Below, one piece after another: positions 24,455 through 34,197 of a DNA stretch of 62,177 nt; the stretch's first letter is position 1, and each line of letters starts with the position of its first letter. Source of the DNA: Lachnospiraceae bacterium. Its GTDB lineage: Bacteria > Bacillota > Clostridia > Lachnospirales > Lachnospiraceae. The stretch spans positions 1 to 62,177 of the forward strand of contig JAFRIW010000048.1 of assembly GCA_017432565.1 (NCBI GenBank), in the 5' to 3' direction. Below the pieces are notes generated by a model, which did not search any database, was not told the DNA's origin, and saw only the letters and a list, made by a program, of their open reading frames with translations. The translations under genes and the position numbers were made by a program.

Positions 24455-25336
24455 ATGAAGGAAAGAGTCATCAGTGGAATTTTCATTTTCGCCGCGACGG
24501 TTGCGCTGGGACTTGCCGGCGGCCTGTGGCTTGCCGCGGCGCTGCTGCTGGTGTCCGTGTGCGGCTATCTCGAGCTGACCGCCGCCCTCGGCGTGCGGGA
24601 GGAAGGAAAGCGGATCAGCCTGCCCGAAATACCCGGACTGGTCGCAGTATTTGTTCTCTATGCAGGCCTGATGCTGCAGACGAAAACCACGCCCGGAACA
24701 ATGCTTGATTTTTCGGCGGCTGCCGGACCGGATCTGCCGTATGCGGATTTCCTGACCATCAGCGTGATCCTTCTGCTGTTTCTGTGCGAGATGGGAATTT
24801 TTGTCTTCCGGTTTCCGAAAGACCATCACGACCGGATGTTTCACGCTGTCGCCGCGTTTATCTACGCGCCGGTGATGATTTCCTTTATCTACCGGTGCCT
24901 GTTTCTGCCTTACGGCAAAATTGTCTACGCTCTGATTTTCTTCTGTTCCTGGGTCGGAGACACCTGTGCGTATTTTGCGGGAAGAAAGTTCGGAAAACAT
25001 AAGCTCGCACCGGTCCTTTCGCCGAAGAAGACCATTGAGGGAGCCATCGGCGGCATCGCCGGCTCCGTGCTGCTGTGTCTGGGAGCGGCCGCGCTGATTG
25101 CCGCACTTTACCATCAGTATTTATTCTGGCAGTTCGCGCTGATCGGTTTCTGCGGAAATCTGATCGGTCAGATCGGAGATCTTTCCGCTTCCGGCATCAA
25201 GCGGAATGCGGGCCTGAAGGACTACGGCCATCTGATCCCGGGACACGGGGGCATCATGGACCGCTTTGACAGTGTAATCTTTACGGCGCCGGTGCTGTAT
25301 TTTCTGGCGGCCTGGCTGATCCGGGTGCTGGATTAG
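24455..25336 (+). CDS. cdsA: Phosphatidate cytidylyltransferase
   Basis: CdsA makes CDP-diacylglycerol, the precursor of phosphatidylglycerol and cardiolipin. The 293-residue membrane protein has about seven to eight hydrophobic segments and the C-terminal family block VGDTCAYFAGRKFGKHKLAP, SPKKTIEGAIGG and GGIMDRFDSVIFTAPVLYF with its conserved Asp residues. The ribosome site is GATGAGGG. It lies 14 bases after uppS in the same operon. Confidence 0.94.
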   Translation: MKERVISGIFIFAATVALGLAGGLWLAAALLLVSVCGYLELTAALGVREEGKRISLPEIPGLVAVFVLYAGLMLQTKTTPGTMLDFSAAAGPDLPYADFLTISVILLLFLCEMGIFVFRFPKDHHDRMFHAVAAFIYAPVMISFIYRCLFLPYGKIVYALIFFCSWVGDTCAYFAGRKFGKHKLAPVLSPKKTIEGAIGGIAGSVLLCLGAAALIAALYHQYLFWQFALIGFCGNLIGQIGDLSASGIKRNAGLKDYGHLIPGHGGIMDRFDSVIFTAPVLYFLAAWLIRVLD

Positions 25337-25390
25337 CCGCGGACATCGCACGGCCCGGTGCCGTGCTGCAGGAGGAGACATAAAAAGTAC

Positions 25391-26539
25391 ATGAAAAGCA
25401 TTTCAATCATCGGGTCAACCGGATCAATCGGCACGCAGGCGCTGGACATTGTCCGGACGTACCCGGAGGAACTGAAAGTGGCCGCACTGGCCGCCGGAAC
25501 CAATGTAACGAAGATTGAAGAGCAGGTTCGGGAGTTCCACCCCGGGCTTGTTTGCATGTGGGATGAATCGGCGGCAGCGGAGCTGCGCGTGCGGATCGGT
25601 GACCTGCGCGAGACGACGGTCATGCACGGCATGGGCGGTCTGGTCGAGATTGCAAAATGCGAAGAGGCAGATCTGTTCCTGAACGCCGTGGTCGGTATGA
25701 TCGGCATCCGGCCGACGCTGGCGGCCATCGAGGCGGGCAAAACCATTGCGCTGGCCAACAAGGAAACCCTGGTGAGCGCCGGACATCTGATCATGCCCGC
25801 TGCCAGGAAGAAGGGCGTGCAGATCCTTCCGGTGGATTCGGAGCACAGCGCCATTTTCCAGTGCATGAACGGAGAACCGGCGGAGCGCATTTCGAAGATC
25901 CTTCTGACCTGCTCCGGCGGGACCTTCCGCGGGAAAAAGCGCGAAGAACTGGAAAACATGACCGCGAAAGATGCTCTGCACAATCCGAACTGGGACATGG
26001 GTGCCAAGGTCACGATCGACTCCGCCTCGCTGGTCAACAAAGGACTGGAGATCATGGAAGCCTCCTGGCTGTTTGATGTACCGGAGAGCCGCATAGAGGT
26101 GGTCGTTCAGCCGCAGAGCATTGTACATTCCATGGTCGCCTATGAAGACGGCTCGGTGATGGCCCATCTGGCTTCGCCCGATATGCATCTGCCGATCCAG
26201 TATGCGCTGTTTTACCCCGACAGAAAGCCCCTGGAGATCAAACCGCTGGACCTGTTCGAAATCGGCGACCTGCATTTTGAAAAGCCGGATACGGAGACCT
26301 TCCTGGGGCTGCCGCTCGCAAGGCTGGCGGCCAGAGCCGGCGGATCGATGCCGACCGTGTTCAACGCAGCTAACGAAGAGGCGGTGCGCCTGTTCCTGCG
26401 GGATGAGATCCGGTTCCTGGACATCTATGACCTGATCGGAGAAACGATGGTGCGGCACAATGTGATTCAGAATCCTTCGCTGGAAGAGATTCTGGAGACG
26501 GAGAGACAGACGCGGGCAGCCGTGCGCGCCGCACTGTAA
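25391..26539 (+). CDS. dxr: 1-deoxy-D-xylulose 5-phosphate reductoisomerase
   Basis: Dxr carries out the first committed step of the MEP isoprenoid pathway with NADPH. From ATG 25391 it is 382 residues: the N-terminal dinucleotide fold IIGSTGSIGTQALDIV, LANKETLVSAGHLI, PVDSEHSAIFQCM, NPNWDMGAKVTIDSASL and VHSMVAYEDGSVMAHL. The ribosome site GGAGGAG lies about 14 bases before the ATG, which is long, so translation may lean on cdsA. With ispG downstream it supplies precursor for uppS. Confidence 0.95.
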   Translation: MKSISIIGSTGSIGTQALDIVRTYPEELKVAALAAGTNVTKIEEQVREFHPGLVCMWDESAAAELRVRIGDLRETTVMHGMGGLVEIAKCEEADLFLNAVVGMIGIRPTLAAIEAGKTIALANKETLVSAGHLIMPAARKKGVQILPVDSEHSAIFQCMNGEPAERISKILLTCSGGTFRGKKREELENMTAKDALHNPNWDMGAKVTIDSASLVNKGLEIMEASWLFDVPESRIEVVVQPQSIVHSMVAYEDGSVMAHLASPDMHLPIQYALFYPDRKPLEIKPLDLFEIGDLHFEKPDTETFLGLPLARLAARAGGSMPTVFNAANEEAVRLFLRDEIRFLDIYDLIGETMVRHNVIQNPSLEEILETERQTRAAVRAAL

Positions 26540-26601
26540 GGGGCGGAAAACTTACGGAAAACCGGAGGGACGGAAGACTTAAGTAAGGACAGGAAGAACG
26601 T

Positions 26602-27657
26602 ATGGGAGTCAGCATTCTTATTTTTCTTTTGATTTTCAGCGTCATTGTGATCGGGCACGAGTTCGGCCACTACGCAATCGCGAGACGCAGCGGGATTCGT
26701 GTAAAGGAATTTGATATCGGCATGGGCCCTTCCCTGGTGGAGTGGCAGCGGGGCGAGACCAGATTCTGCATCAAGCCGCTTCCCTTCGGCGGAGCGTGTA
26801 TCTTCGACGGGATGGACGCACTGGCGGACAGCGAGGGAGAGTATGACGAGCACGCTTTCCGGAATGCCGGCGTCTGGCAGCGGATCGCCACGGTTCTGGC
26901 GGGACCGGTGATGAATTTCATTATCGGTTTTCTGCTGGCGCTCGTGATTGTCGGCTTCTCCGGCTCGGACCTGCCGGTCGTGAACAGCGTGATGGAGAAT
27001 TCCGCCGCACAGGAAGCCGGGCTGGAAGCGGGCGACACCATCATCCGCATCAATCACATGAATATTCATCTTTACCGCGAAATCAGCGTGATGTCCATGC
27101 TCAATTACGGCGAGTCGATGGATGTGACCTATGAGCGGGACGGCGTCCGGAAGACAGTCACTCTCACACCGAAATACTATGAGGACGATGCGCGTTACTA
27201 CATCGGCCTGGTGGGCGGCGGCAATGTGCTGGCTCCGAAGGGCCTGAATCTGGTCCGATACGCATTTTACGAGGCGCAGTACTGGGCGCGGGCGACCTTC
27301 ATGTCGCTGGGCTCCATGCTGAAGGGACATTTCTCTCTGGACGATCTCGCCGGACCGGTCGGTGTCGTGCAGGTGGTGGATGAGACCTACGAGGCGACCA
27401 AGCCGCTGGGACTGCCGACCATGGTGCTGTCGTTCCTGAATCTGTCGTGTCTTCTGACGATCAACCTGGGAATCATGAATCTGCTGCCGATCCCCGCGCT
27501 GGACGGCGGACGGCTGCTCCTTCTTCTGATCGAAGTGGTGCGGGGAAAGCCGCTGCCGCCCGAAAAAGAAGGAATGGTTCACCTGATCGGCGCAGCGCTC
27601 CTGTTCATGCTGGTCATTGCCGTCCTGTTCAATGATATTGCGCGCCTGTTCCGCTGA
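26602..27657 (+). CDS. rseP: Site-2 intramembrane zinc protease
   Basis: The 351-residue protein is of the RseP/RasP family, which trims anti-sigma factors and signal peptides in the membrane. It shows the zinc motif HEFGH in the first membrane segment, a PDZ domain at about 125-200 (VNSVMENSAAQEAGLEAGDTI), and the third zinc ligand in IPALDGGRLLLLLIEVVRGK. The position between dxr and ispG is conserved in Firmicutes. It could act on the putative anti-sigma protein at 1626-2357, but nothing in the sequence shows that. Confidence 0.93.
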   Translation: MGVSILIFLLIFSVIVIGHEFGHYAIARRSGIRVKEFDIGMGPSLVEWQRGETRFCIKPLPFGGACIFDGMDALADSEGEYDEHAFRNAGVWQRIATVLAGPVMNFIIGFLLALVIVGFSGSDLPVVNSVMENSAAQEAGLEAGDTIIRINHMNIHLYREISVMSMLNYGESMDVTYERDGVRKTVTLTPKYYEDDARYYIGLVGGGNVLAPKGLNLVRYAFYEAQYWARATFMSLGSMLKGHFSLDDLAGPVGVVQVVDETYEATKPLGLPTMVLSFLNLSCLLTINLGIMNLLPIPALDGGRLLLLLIEVVRGKPLPPEKEGMVHLIGAALLFMLVIAVLFNDIARLFR

Positions 27658-27707
27658 AACCGGTTAAGTACGAAGCGGAAGACCCGGAGTCTGAAAGGAA
27701 ATTCTTT

Positions 27708-28781
27708 ATGGAAAAACAGCAGTGCTTTCGTGATAAAACAAGAAAAATACAGATCGGGAATGTCACCATCGGCGGCGGCAGTCCGATAGCCATTCAGTCC
27801 ATGACCAATACCAGAACGGAGGATGTGGCGGCGACCGTGGCGCAGATCCTGCGCCTGGAGGAAGCCGGCTGTGAGATCATCCGCTGCACCTGCCCGACGC
27901 AGGAAGCGGCCGCGGCAATCGGAGAAATCCGCAGGCAGATCCACATTCCGCTGGTGGCGGATATTCATTTTGATTACCGCATGGCCATTGCGGCCATTGA
28001 AAACGGCGCGGACAAAATCCGGATCAACCCCGGCAACATCGGCGGGCCGGACAGAATCCGGGAGGTCGTGAGCTGCGCGCGGGAGCGGAATGTGCCCATC
28101 CGCGTGGGCGTCAACAGCGGATCGCTGGAAAAGCATTTGGTGGAGCGCTATCACGGCGTCACGGCGGAGGGCCTGGTCGAGAGCGCACTGGACAAAGTGG
28201 GCATGGTGGAGGACTGCGGATATGACCGGATCGTGATCAGCATCAAGTCCTCGGATGTCATCACCTGTGCGCGGGCGCATGAGCTGCTCGCGCAGCGGAC
28301 AGACTACCCGCTGCATGTGGGCATTACGGAAGCCGGGACGGTTTACGGCGGCAATATCAAATCCGCCGTGGGACTCGGCATTATTCTGTACCAGGGAATC
28401 GGTGACACCATCCGCGTCTCCCTGTCGGGAGATCCCGTCGAGGAAATCCGGTCCGCAAAGCAGATCCTGCGGGACTTAAAGCTCCGCGAAGGCGGCGTGG
28501 AGGTCACCTCCTGCCCGACCTGCGGCAGGACGCGGATTGACCTGATCGGGCTGGCCGAGCAGGTGGAAAAAATGGTGCAGAAGTATCCTTACAATATCAA
28601 GGTCGCCGTCATGGGCTGCGCCGTAAACGGGCCGGGCGAAGCGAAAGAAGCGGATATCGGCATCGCGGGCGGCGACGGCGAAGGCCTGCTGATCCGCCGG
28701 GGCGAGATTGTGAAAAAGGTCCCGGAGGACGAGCTGTTAAGCACACTGGAGTACGAACTGGATCACTGGGAGTCAAAATGA
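27708..28781 (+). CDS. ispG: 4-hydroxy-3-methylbut-2-enyl diphosphate synthase
   Basis: IspG (GcpE) is the iron-sulfur enzyme of the penultimate MEP step. The 357-residue protein has IQSMTNTRTEDVAATVAQI, LVADIHFDYRMAI, VGVNSGSLEK and the cluster cysteines in SCPTCGRTRIDL and VMGCAVNGPGEAKEADIG. The length fits the short bacterial form. The stop overlaps the polC start by four bases. Confidence 0.96.
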   Translation: MEKQQCFRDKTRKIQIGNVTIGGGSPIAIQSMTNTRTEDVAATVAQILRLEEAGCEIIRCTCPTQEAAAAIGEIRRQIHIPLVADIHFDYRMAIAAIENGADKIRINPGNIGGPDRIREVVSCARERNVPIRVGVNSGSLEKHLVERYHGVTAEGLVESALDKVGMVEDCGYDRIVISIKSSDVITCARAHELLAQRTDYPLHVGITEAGTVYGGNIKSAVGLGIILYQGIGDTIRVSLSGDPVEEIRSAKQILRDLKLREGGVEVTSCPTCGRTRIDLIGLAEQVEKMVQKYPYNIKVAVMGCAVNGPGEAKEADIGIAGGDGEGLLIRRGEIVKKVPEDELLSTLEYELDHWESK

Positions 28782-31700
28782 CCAAGCCTTTTTTTGAAGT
28801 TTTTCCGGGCCTGCTGCTGACCGGAGAGCTGAGCGACCTTTTCGAGGAGACGGAGGTGGCCCGGATTGCGGTAAACCGCGAGCGCAGCAAATATGCCATT
28901 TCGGTCGAGTCCGGACATCTGATTCACCGGAGAGCGGTCGACGCCATGCAGGAGACACTGGCGGACCGGATTTCCCAGGGAAGTGAAGTCACAGTCTATA
29001 TCAGAGAACAATATCATCTATCTGATCAGTACACACTGCCGCGGCTGATGGAAGAGTACGGAGATTCCATCGCGTGGGAGCTGTGGCAGATTTCGCCTGT
29101 CTCGGGCAGTATTTTCCGTGACGCGCGTCTTTCCTTTCCCTCTGAACATGTCCTGGAGCTCTCTCTGGAAGACAGCTGCCTGACCAGGAGCCGCGGGGAG
29201 CGGATCCGCAGCTATATTGAGCAGATCCTCAGGGAGCGCTGCGGGCTGGAAGCGCGGGTGGAACTGAATTATCATGAGCCGTCTGCCGTGCGCCGCAGGG
29301 ACACCGATGAGGCCGCGCGGGAGGAACAGGACAGGCAGAGAGAGGCCAGACAGGTACTGGATGCGCTCTCACTGGAAGAAGAGATGAATCCGAAGGAGAC
29401 CGAAGAGGATCCGGAGGACGCTGAGAAAAGGGCAGGAGAAAAGACTGTACAGAAGACTGCCCCTGCCGCAGAGCACACACCTTCCGCCGAGAGAGGCGGG
29501 AAAAAGAAGAAAGAAACCTTCCAGCGGGGAATCCGGCGGAGCGAGGATCCCGGCGTGATCTACGGCCGCTCGATCCGCGATGACGCGGACATCACCCACA
29601 TGGAAGATATAGTCGGCGAGATCGGTGAGGTCACGATCCGCGGACAGATTCTGTCTGCGGAATTTCGCGATATCCGCGGTGACAAGTCCATCGCCAAATT
29701 CGTCATGACGGATTTTACGGATTCCATTGCCGTAAAGCTTTTCCTGCCGACCCTCTATCGCGGGGAACTGGAGGCAGCGCTGAAAAAGGGTAATTTTGTC
29801 CGCGTGCGCGGCGTGCCCAAATACGACGCATACGACAAGGAGATTTCCATTCAGTCCGTCGTGGGCGTCATGAAGGCGTCCGATTTCCGCACAAAGCGGG
29901 TGGACCGGTCTCTTCGGAAGAGAGTGGAGCTTCACTGCCACACCAAGATGAGCGACATGGACGGAATCAGCGAGTGCAGCGATATCGTCAAGCGCGCCTA
30001 CAGCTGGGGAATGCCCGCCATCGCCATCACGGATCACGGCGTCGTACAGGCTTTCCCGGATGCCAATCATGTCCGCCAGGACCTTCTGAAGGCCGAGAAT
30101 AACCGCAGAAAGGCGGAGGGCCTTGCTCCGGTCGACAGTAAGGACTTCTTTAAGATCATCTACGGCTGCGAAGCGTATATCGTCGATGACCTCGCCAAAA
30201 GTGTGATGGTCTATGAGCCGGAGCAGATCAGGTGGCGCATGGAGGACTACAGCATGGCGCACGGAAAATATGTGGTCTTCGATATTGAAACCACAGGTTT
30301 TTCGTGTGAGCGGGACCGGATCATCGAAATCGGCGCTGTCCGTGTGGAGGACGGAAAAATAACGGACCGGTTCTCGGAATTTGTCAATCCGGAGCGTCCG
30401 ATTCCCTACCGGATTCAGAAGCTGACCAATATCCGGGACGAGATGGTGCAGGACGCCGGAACCATTGACACGGTTCTGCCGGCTTTTGCCGCTTTCTGCA
30501 CCGACTGTGTTCTGGTCGGACACAATGTCGGGTTTGATATCAGCTTTATACGGGAAAATATCCGGCAGTGGAACGCTGCGCACCCGGACAGGGAGCCGCT
30601 GAACAATGCCTTTATGACGGTGGACACGATCGGAATGGCCAGAACGCTGTTTCCGGGCCACCGCAGCTATAATCTGGACGCGGTGACCAAGCTCCTGAAT
30701 GTTTCGCTCGAGGGACACCACCGCGCCGTCAACGATGCGGAGGCGACCGCGGAGGTTTTCCTGAAGATGCAGGAAAAGGCATTTAAGGAAAAACAGGTTC
30801 AGACACTTCAGGAGCTGAACGCACTGGCGGAAGAGAGTCCGGAAATCATCCGGACCATGCGCCGGTTTCACTGTATTCTGCTGGCAAAAAATGACACGGG
30901 GCGCGTCAATCTCTACCGGATGATCAGCGCGTCGCATTTAAAGTACTTCCACACGAAGCCGATTATTCCCAAGAGCCTGTTGTCTTCGCTGCGGGAGGGA
31001 ATCATCGTGGGCAGTGCATGCTGCCTGGGCGAACTGTATCAGGGCATCCTGCGGCAGCTCTCGGAGGAGGCGCTGATCCGGATTGCCGATTTTTACGATT
31101 ATCTCGAGATCCAGCCGCGGGGAAACAATGCTTTCATGATCGCCAGTGAGAAGAGCGATCATGAGCAGATCCGCTCGGAAGAGGACATTCTGGAGATCAA
31201 CCGGAAAATTGTCCGGTTGGGAGAGCAGCTCGGGAAGCCGGTTGTCGCGACCTGTGACGTGCATTTCCTGGACCCGGAGGATTCCATCTACCGCGAGATC
31301 ATCATGGGAAGCGGGAGCAAGGACAAGGAAGACCCGGCTCCGCTGTATCTGCGCACGACGGACGAGATGCTGGAAGAGTTCGCATACCTTGGCAGGGAGA
31401 AGTGCGAAGAGGTCGTCATCGACAATACGCTGAAGATCGCGGATCAGATCGAGGTCATCTCGCCGGTGCGGCCGGACAAATGCCCGCCGGTCATCGAGAA
31501 CTCGGATGAGACACTGCGCAAAATCTGCTATGACAAGGCACATGAGCTGTACGGGGATCCGCTTCCCGAGATCGTTGAGAAGCGTCTGTCCAGGGAACTG
31601 AATTCCATCATCAGCAACGGCTATTCCGTCATGTATATCATCGCGCAGAAGCTGGTATGGAAATCTGTCGAGGACGGATATCTGGTCGGATCGAGAGGAT

Positions 31701-33376
31701 CGGTCGGCTCCAGCTTTGTCGCGACCATGTCGGGCATCACGGAGGTCAATCCGCTCGCGCCGCACTATTACTGCCCGAATTGTCACTTTACGGATTTTGA
31801 TTCTCCGCTGGTTATGAAATATCAGGGAAGATGCGGAATCGACATGCCGGCCAGAGACTGCCCGAAGTGCGGGAAGCCGCTGAAAAAGGACGGCTTTGAC
31901 ATCCCGTTCGAGACATTCCTGGGCTTCAAGGGAGACAAGGAGCCGGATATCGACCTGAATTTCTCCGGAGAATATCAGTCCAAGGCGCATGCCTACACGA
32001 AGGTTATTTTCGGACACGAGCAGACCTTCAAGGCCGGCACGATCGCGACGGTGGCGGACAAGACAGCGTACGGCTTTGTCCTGCATTACTTTGAGGAGCG
32101 GGGCATCCAGAAGCGCCGGGCGGAGATCGAGCGGCTTGCCATGGGCTGCACCGGCATCCGCAGGAGCACCGGTCAGCATCCCGGCGGCATCGTCGTACTG
32201 CCGATCGGGGAGGAGATCAATACTTTCACGCCGGTTCAGCATCCCGCGAATGATATGACGACGGACATCATCACGACGCATTTTGACTATCATTCGATCG
32301 ACCACAACCTGCTGAAGCTGGATATTCTGGGACACGATGATCCCACGATGATCCGGATGCTGCAGGATCTGACGGGGATTGATCCTCTGACGATTCCGCT
32401 GGACGACGAGAAGGTCATGGGGCTGTTCTGCGGGACGGAGCCGCTGGGCATCACACCAAAGGACATTGACGGGATCACGACGGGAACGCTGGGCGTGCCG
32501 GAGTTCGGAACCAAATTTGTCATGGGCATGCTGGATGACACGAAGCCGTCGAGCATGTCGGAACTGGTCCGGATTTCAGGCCTTTCACACGGCACGGACG
32601 TGTGGCTCGGCAATGCACAGACGCTGATTCAGGAAGGGACGGCAACACTGTCCACTGCGATCTGCACACGTGATGATATCATGAGCTATCTGATCATGCA
32701 GGGCGTGGAGAGCTCGATGGCCTTCAAGACCATGGAATCCGTCCGGAAGGGCAAAGGCCTGCAGCCGGAGATGGAACAGGCCATGCGCGATGCGGGCGTG
32801 CCGGACTGGTATATTGCCAGCTGCTGGAAGATCAAATACATGTTCCCGCGCGCGCACGCCGCCGCCTACGTCATGATGGCGCTGCGGATTGCCTATTGCA
32901 AGGTTTATTACCCGCTGGCCTATTACGCCGCCTATTTTTCAATCCGGGCTTCCGCCTTTTCCTATGAGATCATGTGTCAGGGAAAGGAGAAGCTGCTTGC
33001 AACGCTTGAGGAGTACAAGGCGCGCAAGGACGAGCTGACCAACAAGGAACAGGATCAGCTGGACGATATGCACTGTGTCCTGGAGATGTACGCGAGAGGC
33101 TACGACTTCATGCCCATCGATCTGTTCCGGGTCGGCGCGCGGAATTTTACGATTCACGACGGAAAAATCATGCCGGCGCTCACCAGTATTGACGGTATGG
33201 GTGAGAAGGCGGCGGACAGTGTTGTGGAAGCGGCGAAGAACGGGCCTTTCCTGTCAAAAGATGACTTCCGCGAGCGGGCCAAAGTCAGCCAGACAATTAC
33301 CGATAAGCTCGCAGAACTGGGGCTCCTCGGGGATCTGCCGGACAGCAACCAGATCTCGATTTTTGACTGGATGTGA
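28778..33376 (+). CDS. polC: Gram-positive DNA polymerase III alpha subunit PolC
   Basis: This is the replicative polymerase with built-in proofreading, 1532 residues. Order: an N-terminal region; a highly charged linker (about 165-250) longer than usual; an OB fold (TIRGQILSAEFRDIRGDKS); a PHP domain with HCHTKMSDMDG from residue 386 and ITDHGVVQAFPDA. The DEDD exonuclease has Asp502 and Glu504 in FDIETTG and is inserted in the PHP domain. A CxxC pair of zinc motifs (YYCPNCHF, DCPKCGK) follows. The polymerase core has VGSRGSVGSSF and catalytic DIDLNF near 1057-1062. It ends the pyrH operon; rimP normally comes next but lies 3.3 kb away. Confidence 0.97.
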   Translation: MTKPFFEVFPGLLLTGELSDLFEETEVARIAVNRERSKYAISVESGHLIHRRAVDAMQETLADRISQGSEVTVYIREQYHLSDQYTLPRLMEEYGDSIAWELWQISPVSGSIFRDARLSFPSEHVLELSLEDSCLTRSRGERIRSYIEQILRERCGLEARVELNYHEPSAVRRRDTDEAAREEQDRQREARQVLDALSLEEEMNPKETEEDPEDAEKRAGEKTVQKTAPAAEHTPSAERGGKKKKETFQRGIRRSEDPGVIYGRSIRDDADITHMEDIVGEIGEVTIRGQILSAEFRDIRGDKSIAKFVMTDFTDSIAVKLFLPTLYRGELEAALKKGNFVRVRGVPKYDAYDKEISIQSVVGVMKASDFRTKRVDRSLRKRVELHCHTKMSDMDGISECSDIVKRAYSWGMPAIAITDHGVVQAFPDANHVRQDLLKAENNRRKAEGLAPVDSKDFFKIIYGCEAYIVDDLAKSVMVYEPEQIRWRMEDYSMAHGKYVVFDIETTGFSCERDRIIEIGAVRVEDGKITDRFSEFVNPERPIPYRIQKLTNIRDEMVQDAGTIDTVLPAFAAFCTDCVLVGHNVGFDISFIRENIRQWNAAHPDREPLNNAFMTVDTIGMARTLFPGHRSYNLDAVTKLLNVSLEGHHRAVNDAEATAEVFLKMQEKAFKEKQVQTLQELNALAEESPEIIRTMRRFHCILLAKNDTGRVNLYRMISASHLKYFHTKPIIPKSLLSSLREGIIVGSACCLGELYQGILRQLSEEALIRIADFYDYLEIQPRGNNAFMIASEKSDHEQIRSEEDILEINRKIVRLGEQLGKPVVATCDVHFLDPEDSIYREIIMGSGSKDKEDPAPLYLRTTDEMLEEFAYLGREKCEEVVIDNTLKIADQIEVISPVRPDKCPPVIENSDETLRKICYDKAHELYGDPLPEIVEKRLSRELNSIISNGYSVMYIIAQKLVWKSVEDGYLVGSRGSVGSSFVATMSGITEVNPLAPHYYCPNCHFTDFDSPLVMKYQGRCGIDMPARDCPKCGKPLKKDGFDIPFETFLGFKGDKEPDIDLNFSGEYQSKAHAYTKVIFGHEQTFKAGTIATVADKTAYGFVLHYFEERGIQKRRAEIERLAMGCTGIRRSTGQHPGGIVVLPIGEEINTFTPVQHPANDMTTDIITTHFDYHSIDHNLLKLDILGHDDPTMIRMLQDLTGIDPLTIPLDDEKVMGLFCGTEPLGITPKDIDGITTGTLGVPEFGTKFVMGMLDDTKPSSMSELVRISGLSHGTDVWLGNAQTLIQEGTATLSTAICTRDDIMSYLIMQGVESSMAFKTMESVRKGKGLQPEMEQAMRDAGVPDWYIASCWKIKYMFPRAHAAAYVMMALRIAYCKVYYPLAYYAAYFSIRASAFSYEIMCQGKEKLLATLEEYKARKDELTNKEQDQLDDMHCVLEMYARGYDFMPIDLFRVGARNFTIHDGKIMPALTSIDGMGEKAADSVVEAAKNGPFLSKDDFRERAKVSQTITDKLAELGLLGDLPDSNQISIFDWM

Positions 33377-33392
33377 AAAAATAAAAAAATAC

Positions 33393-33421
33393 TTGCATTC
33401 CGGGCTGTCTTCAAGTAGAAT
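33393..33421 (+). promoter_or_regulatory. Promoter of tRNA-Glu
   Basis: TTGCAT (33393-33398), a 17-base spacer and TAGAAT (33416-33421), about 33 bases before the tRNA. A small hairpin TCCCGC-AAA-GCGGGA (33429-33443) lies between them in the pre-tRNA leader. Confidence 0.72.
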
Positions 33422-33453
33422 ATCACTTGTCCCGCAAAGCGGGATGAGGATAT

Positions 33454-33525
33454 GGCTCGTTGGTCAAGAGGCTAAGACGCTGCCCTCTCACGGCAGAATC
33501 AGCGGTTCGATTCCGCTACGAGCTA
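33454..33525 (+). tRNA. tRNA-Glu (anticodon CTC)
   Basis: A 72-base cloverleaf: acceptor GGCTCGT / ACGAGCT, D arm with TGGTCAAGAGGCTAAGA, anticodon stem CTGCC / GGCAG around loop CTCTCAC with anticodon CTC at 33487-33489, T arm AGCGGTTCGATTCCGCT. No CCA is encoded. Reads GAG codons. The acceptor end pairs G with T at 1-72, a mild oddity. A terminator follows directly. Confidence 0.93.
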
Positions 33526-33530
33526 CTGGA

Positions 33531-33568
33531 AAGAAAGCTTTGAAAATTCAAGGCTTTCTTTTTTTTTT
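33531..33568 (+). terminator. Terminator of the tRNA-Glu unit
   Basis: AAGAAAGC (33531-33538) pairs with GCTTTCTT (33553-33560), with TTGAA/TTCAA extending the stem, and a run of Ts to 33568. Confidence 0.88.
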
Positions 33569-33649
33569 CACCGATGAGAAAACTGGTGATTTCTCATATC
33601 CTATTGTATGATGAGAGCGGCATTCTGACGAACACAGAGGAGACCGGAG

Positions 33650-34192
33650 ATGGACACTGAACAGGGCAGATATCAGCTGGAGGACGAGGTCGTCGGCCTT
33701 CGCCCGGCGCGCTACGAGGACTGCGCCCGGATCATTGCCTGGCGGAATACGGAAAATGTGAAGAAGCATTATATCTACCGCGAGGATTTCACGCTGGAAC
33801 AGCAGCAGAAATACTATCGCGAGGAGATTGAGACAAAGCGGACGTATCTGTTTATCATCTGTGACAAGGCCTGCGGCGGGCGCGAGGTCGGCTGTACGGT
33901 CTTAAATCACCAGGAAGGACGCGATTCCATTGAATTCGGGATTTATATCGGCGCCGGGGGTGTTCTGTCCCGCGGACTGGGCAGGCACGCGACGAAGCTG
34001 ACGACGGATTTTGCTCTCGATGAGCTCGGATTTGCGCGCGTGGTGTCGCGGATTTTTACCGACAATATCGCCTCCATGCACTGCGTGGAGGGGGGCGGAA
34101 TGGTCAATACGTTCGAAGTATTAAAGGATGTCGTGTGTACGGACGGTGAAGTCAAGGATATGTTCCTTTACGAGAAGAGAAAGGCGGAATAA
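33650..34192 (+). CDS. GNAT-family N-acetyltransferase (RimJ/RimL-like, PseH-like possible)
   Basis: The 180-residue protein has the GNAT fold: VGLRPARYEDCARIIAWRNTEN at the start, EFGIYIGAGGVLSRGLGRHA as the acetyl-CoA site, then ATKLTTDFALDELGFARVVSRI and DNIASMHCVEGGGM. Family members acetylate protein N-termini or amino-sugars. The WRN motif and the glycosyltransferases that follow five bases later make a sugar substrate plausible. PseH, the acetyltransferase of pseudaminic acid synthesis, is of this type, and pseF, pseI and pseG lie 16 kb away. That link is inference. Confidence 0.78.
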   Translation: MDTEQGRYQLEDEVVGLRPARYEDCARIIAWRNTENVKKHYIYREDFTLEQQQKYYREEIETKRTYLFIICDKACGGREVGCTVLNHQEGRDSIEFGIYIGAGGVLSRGLGRHATKLTTDFALDELGFARVVSRIFTDNIASMHCVEGGGMVNTFEVLKDVVCTDGEVKDMFLYEKRKAE

Positions 34193-34197
34193 TCAGG

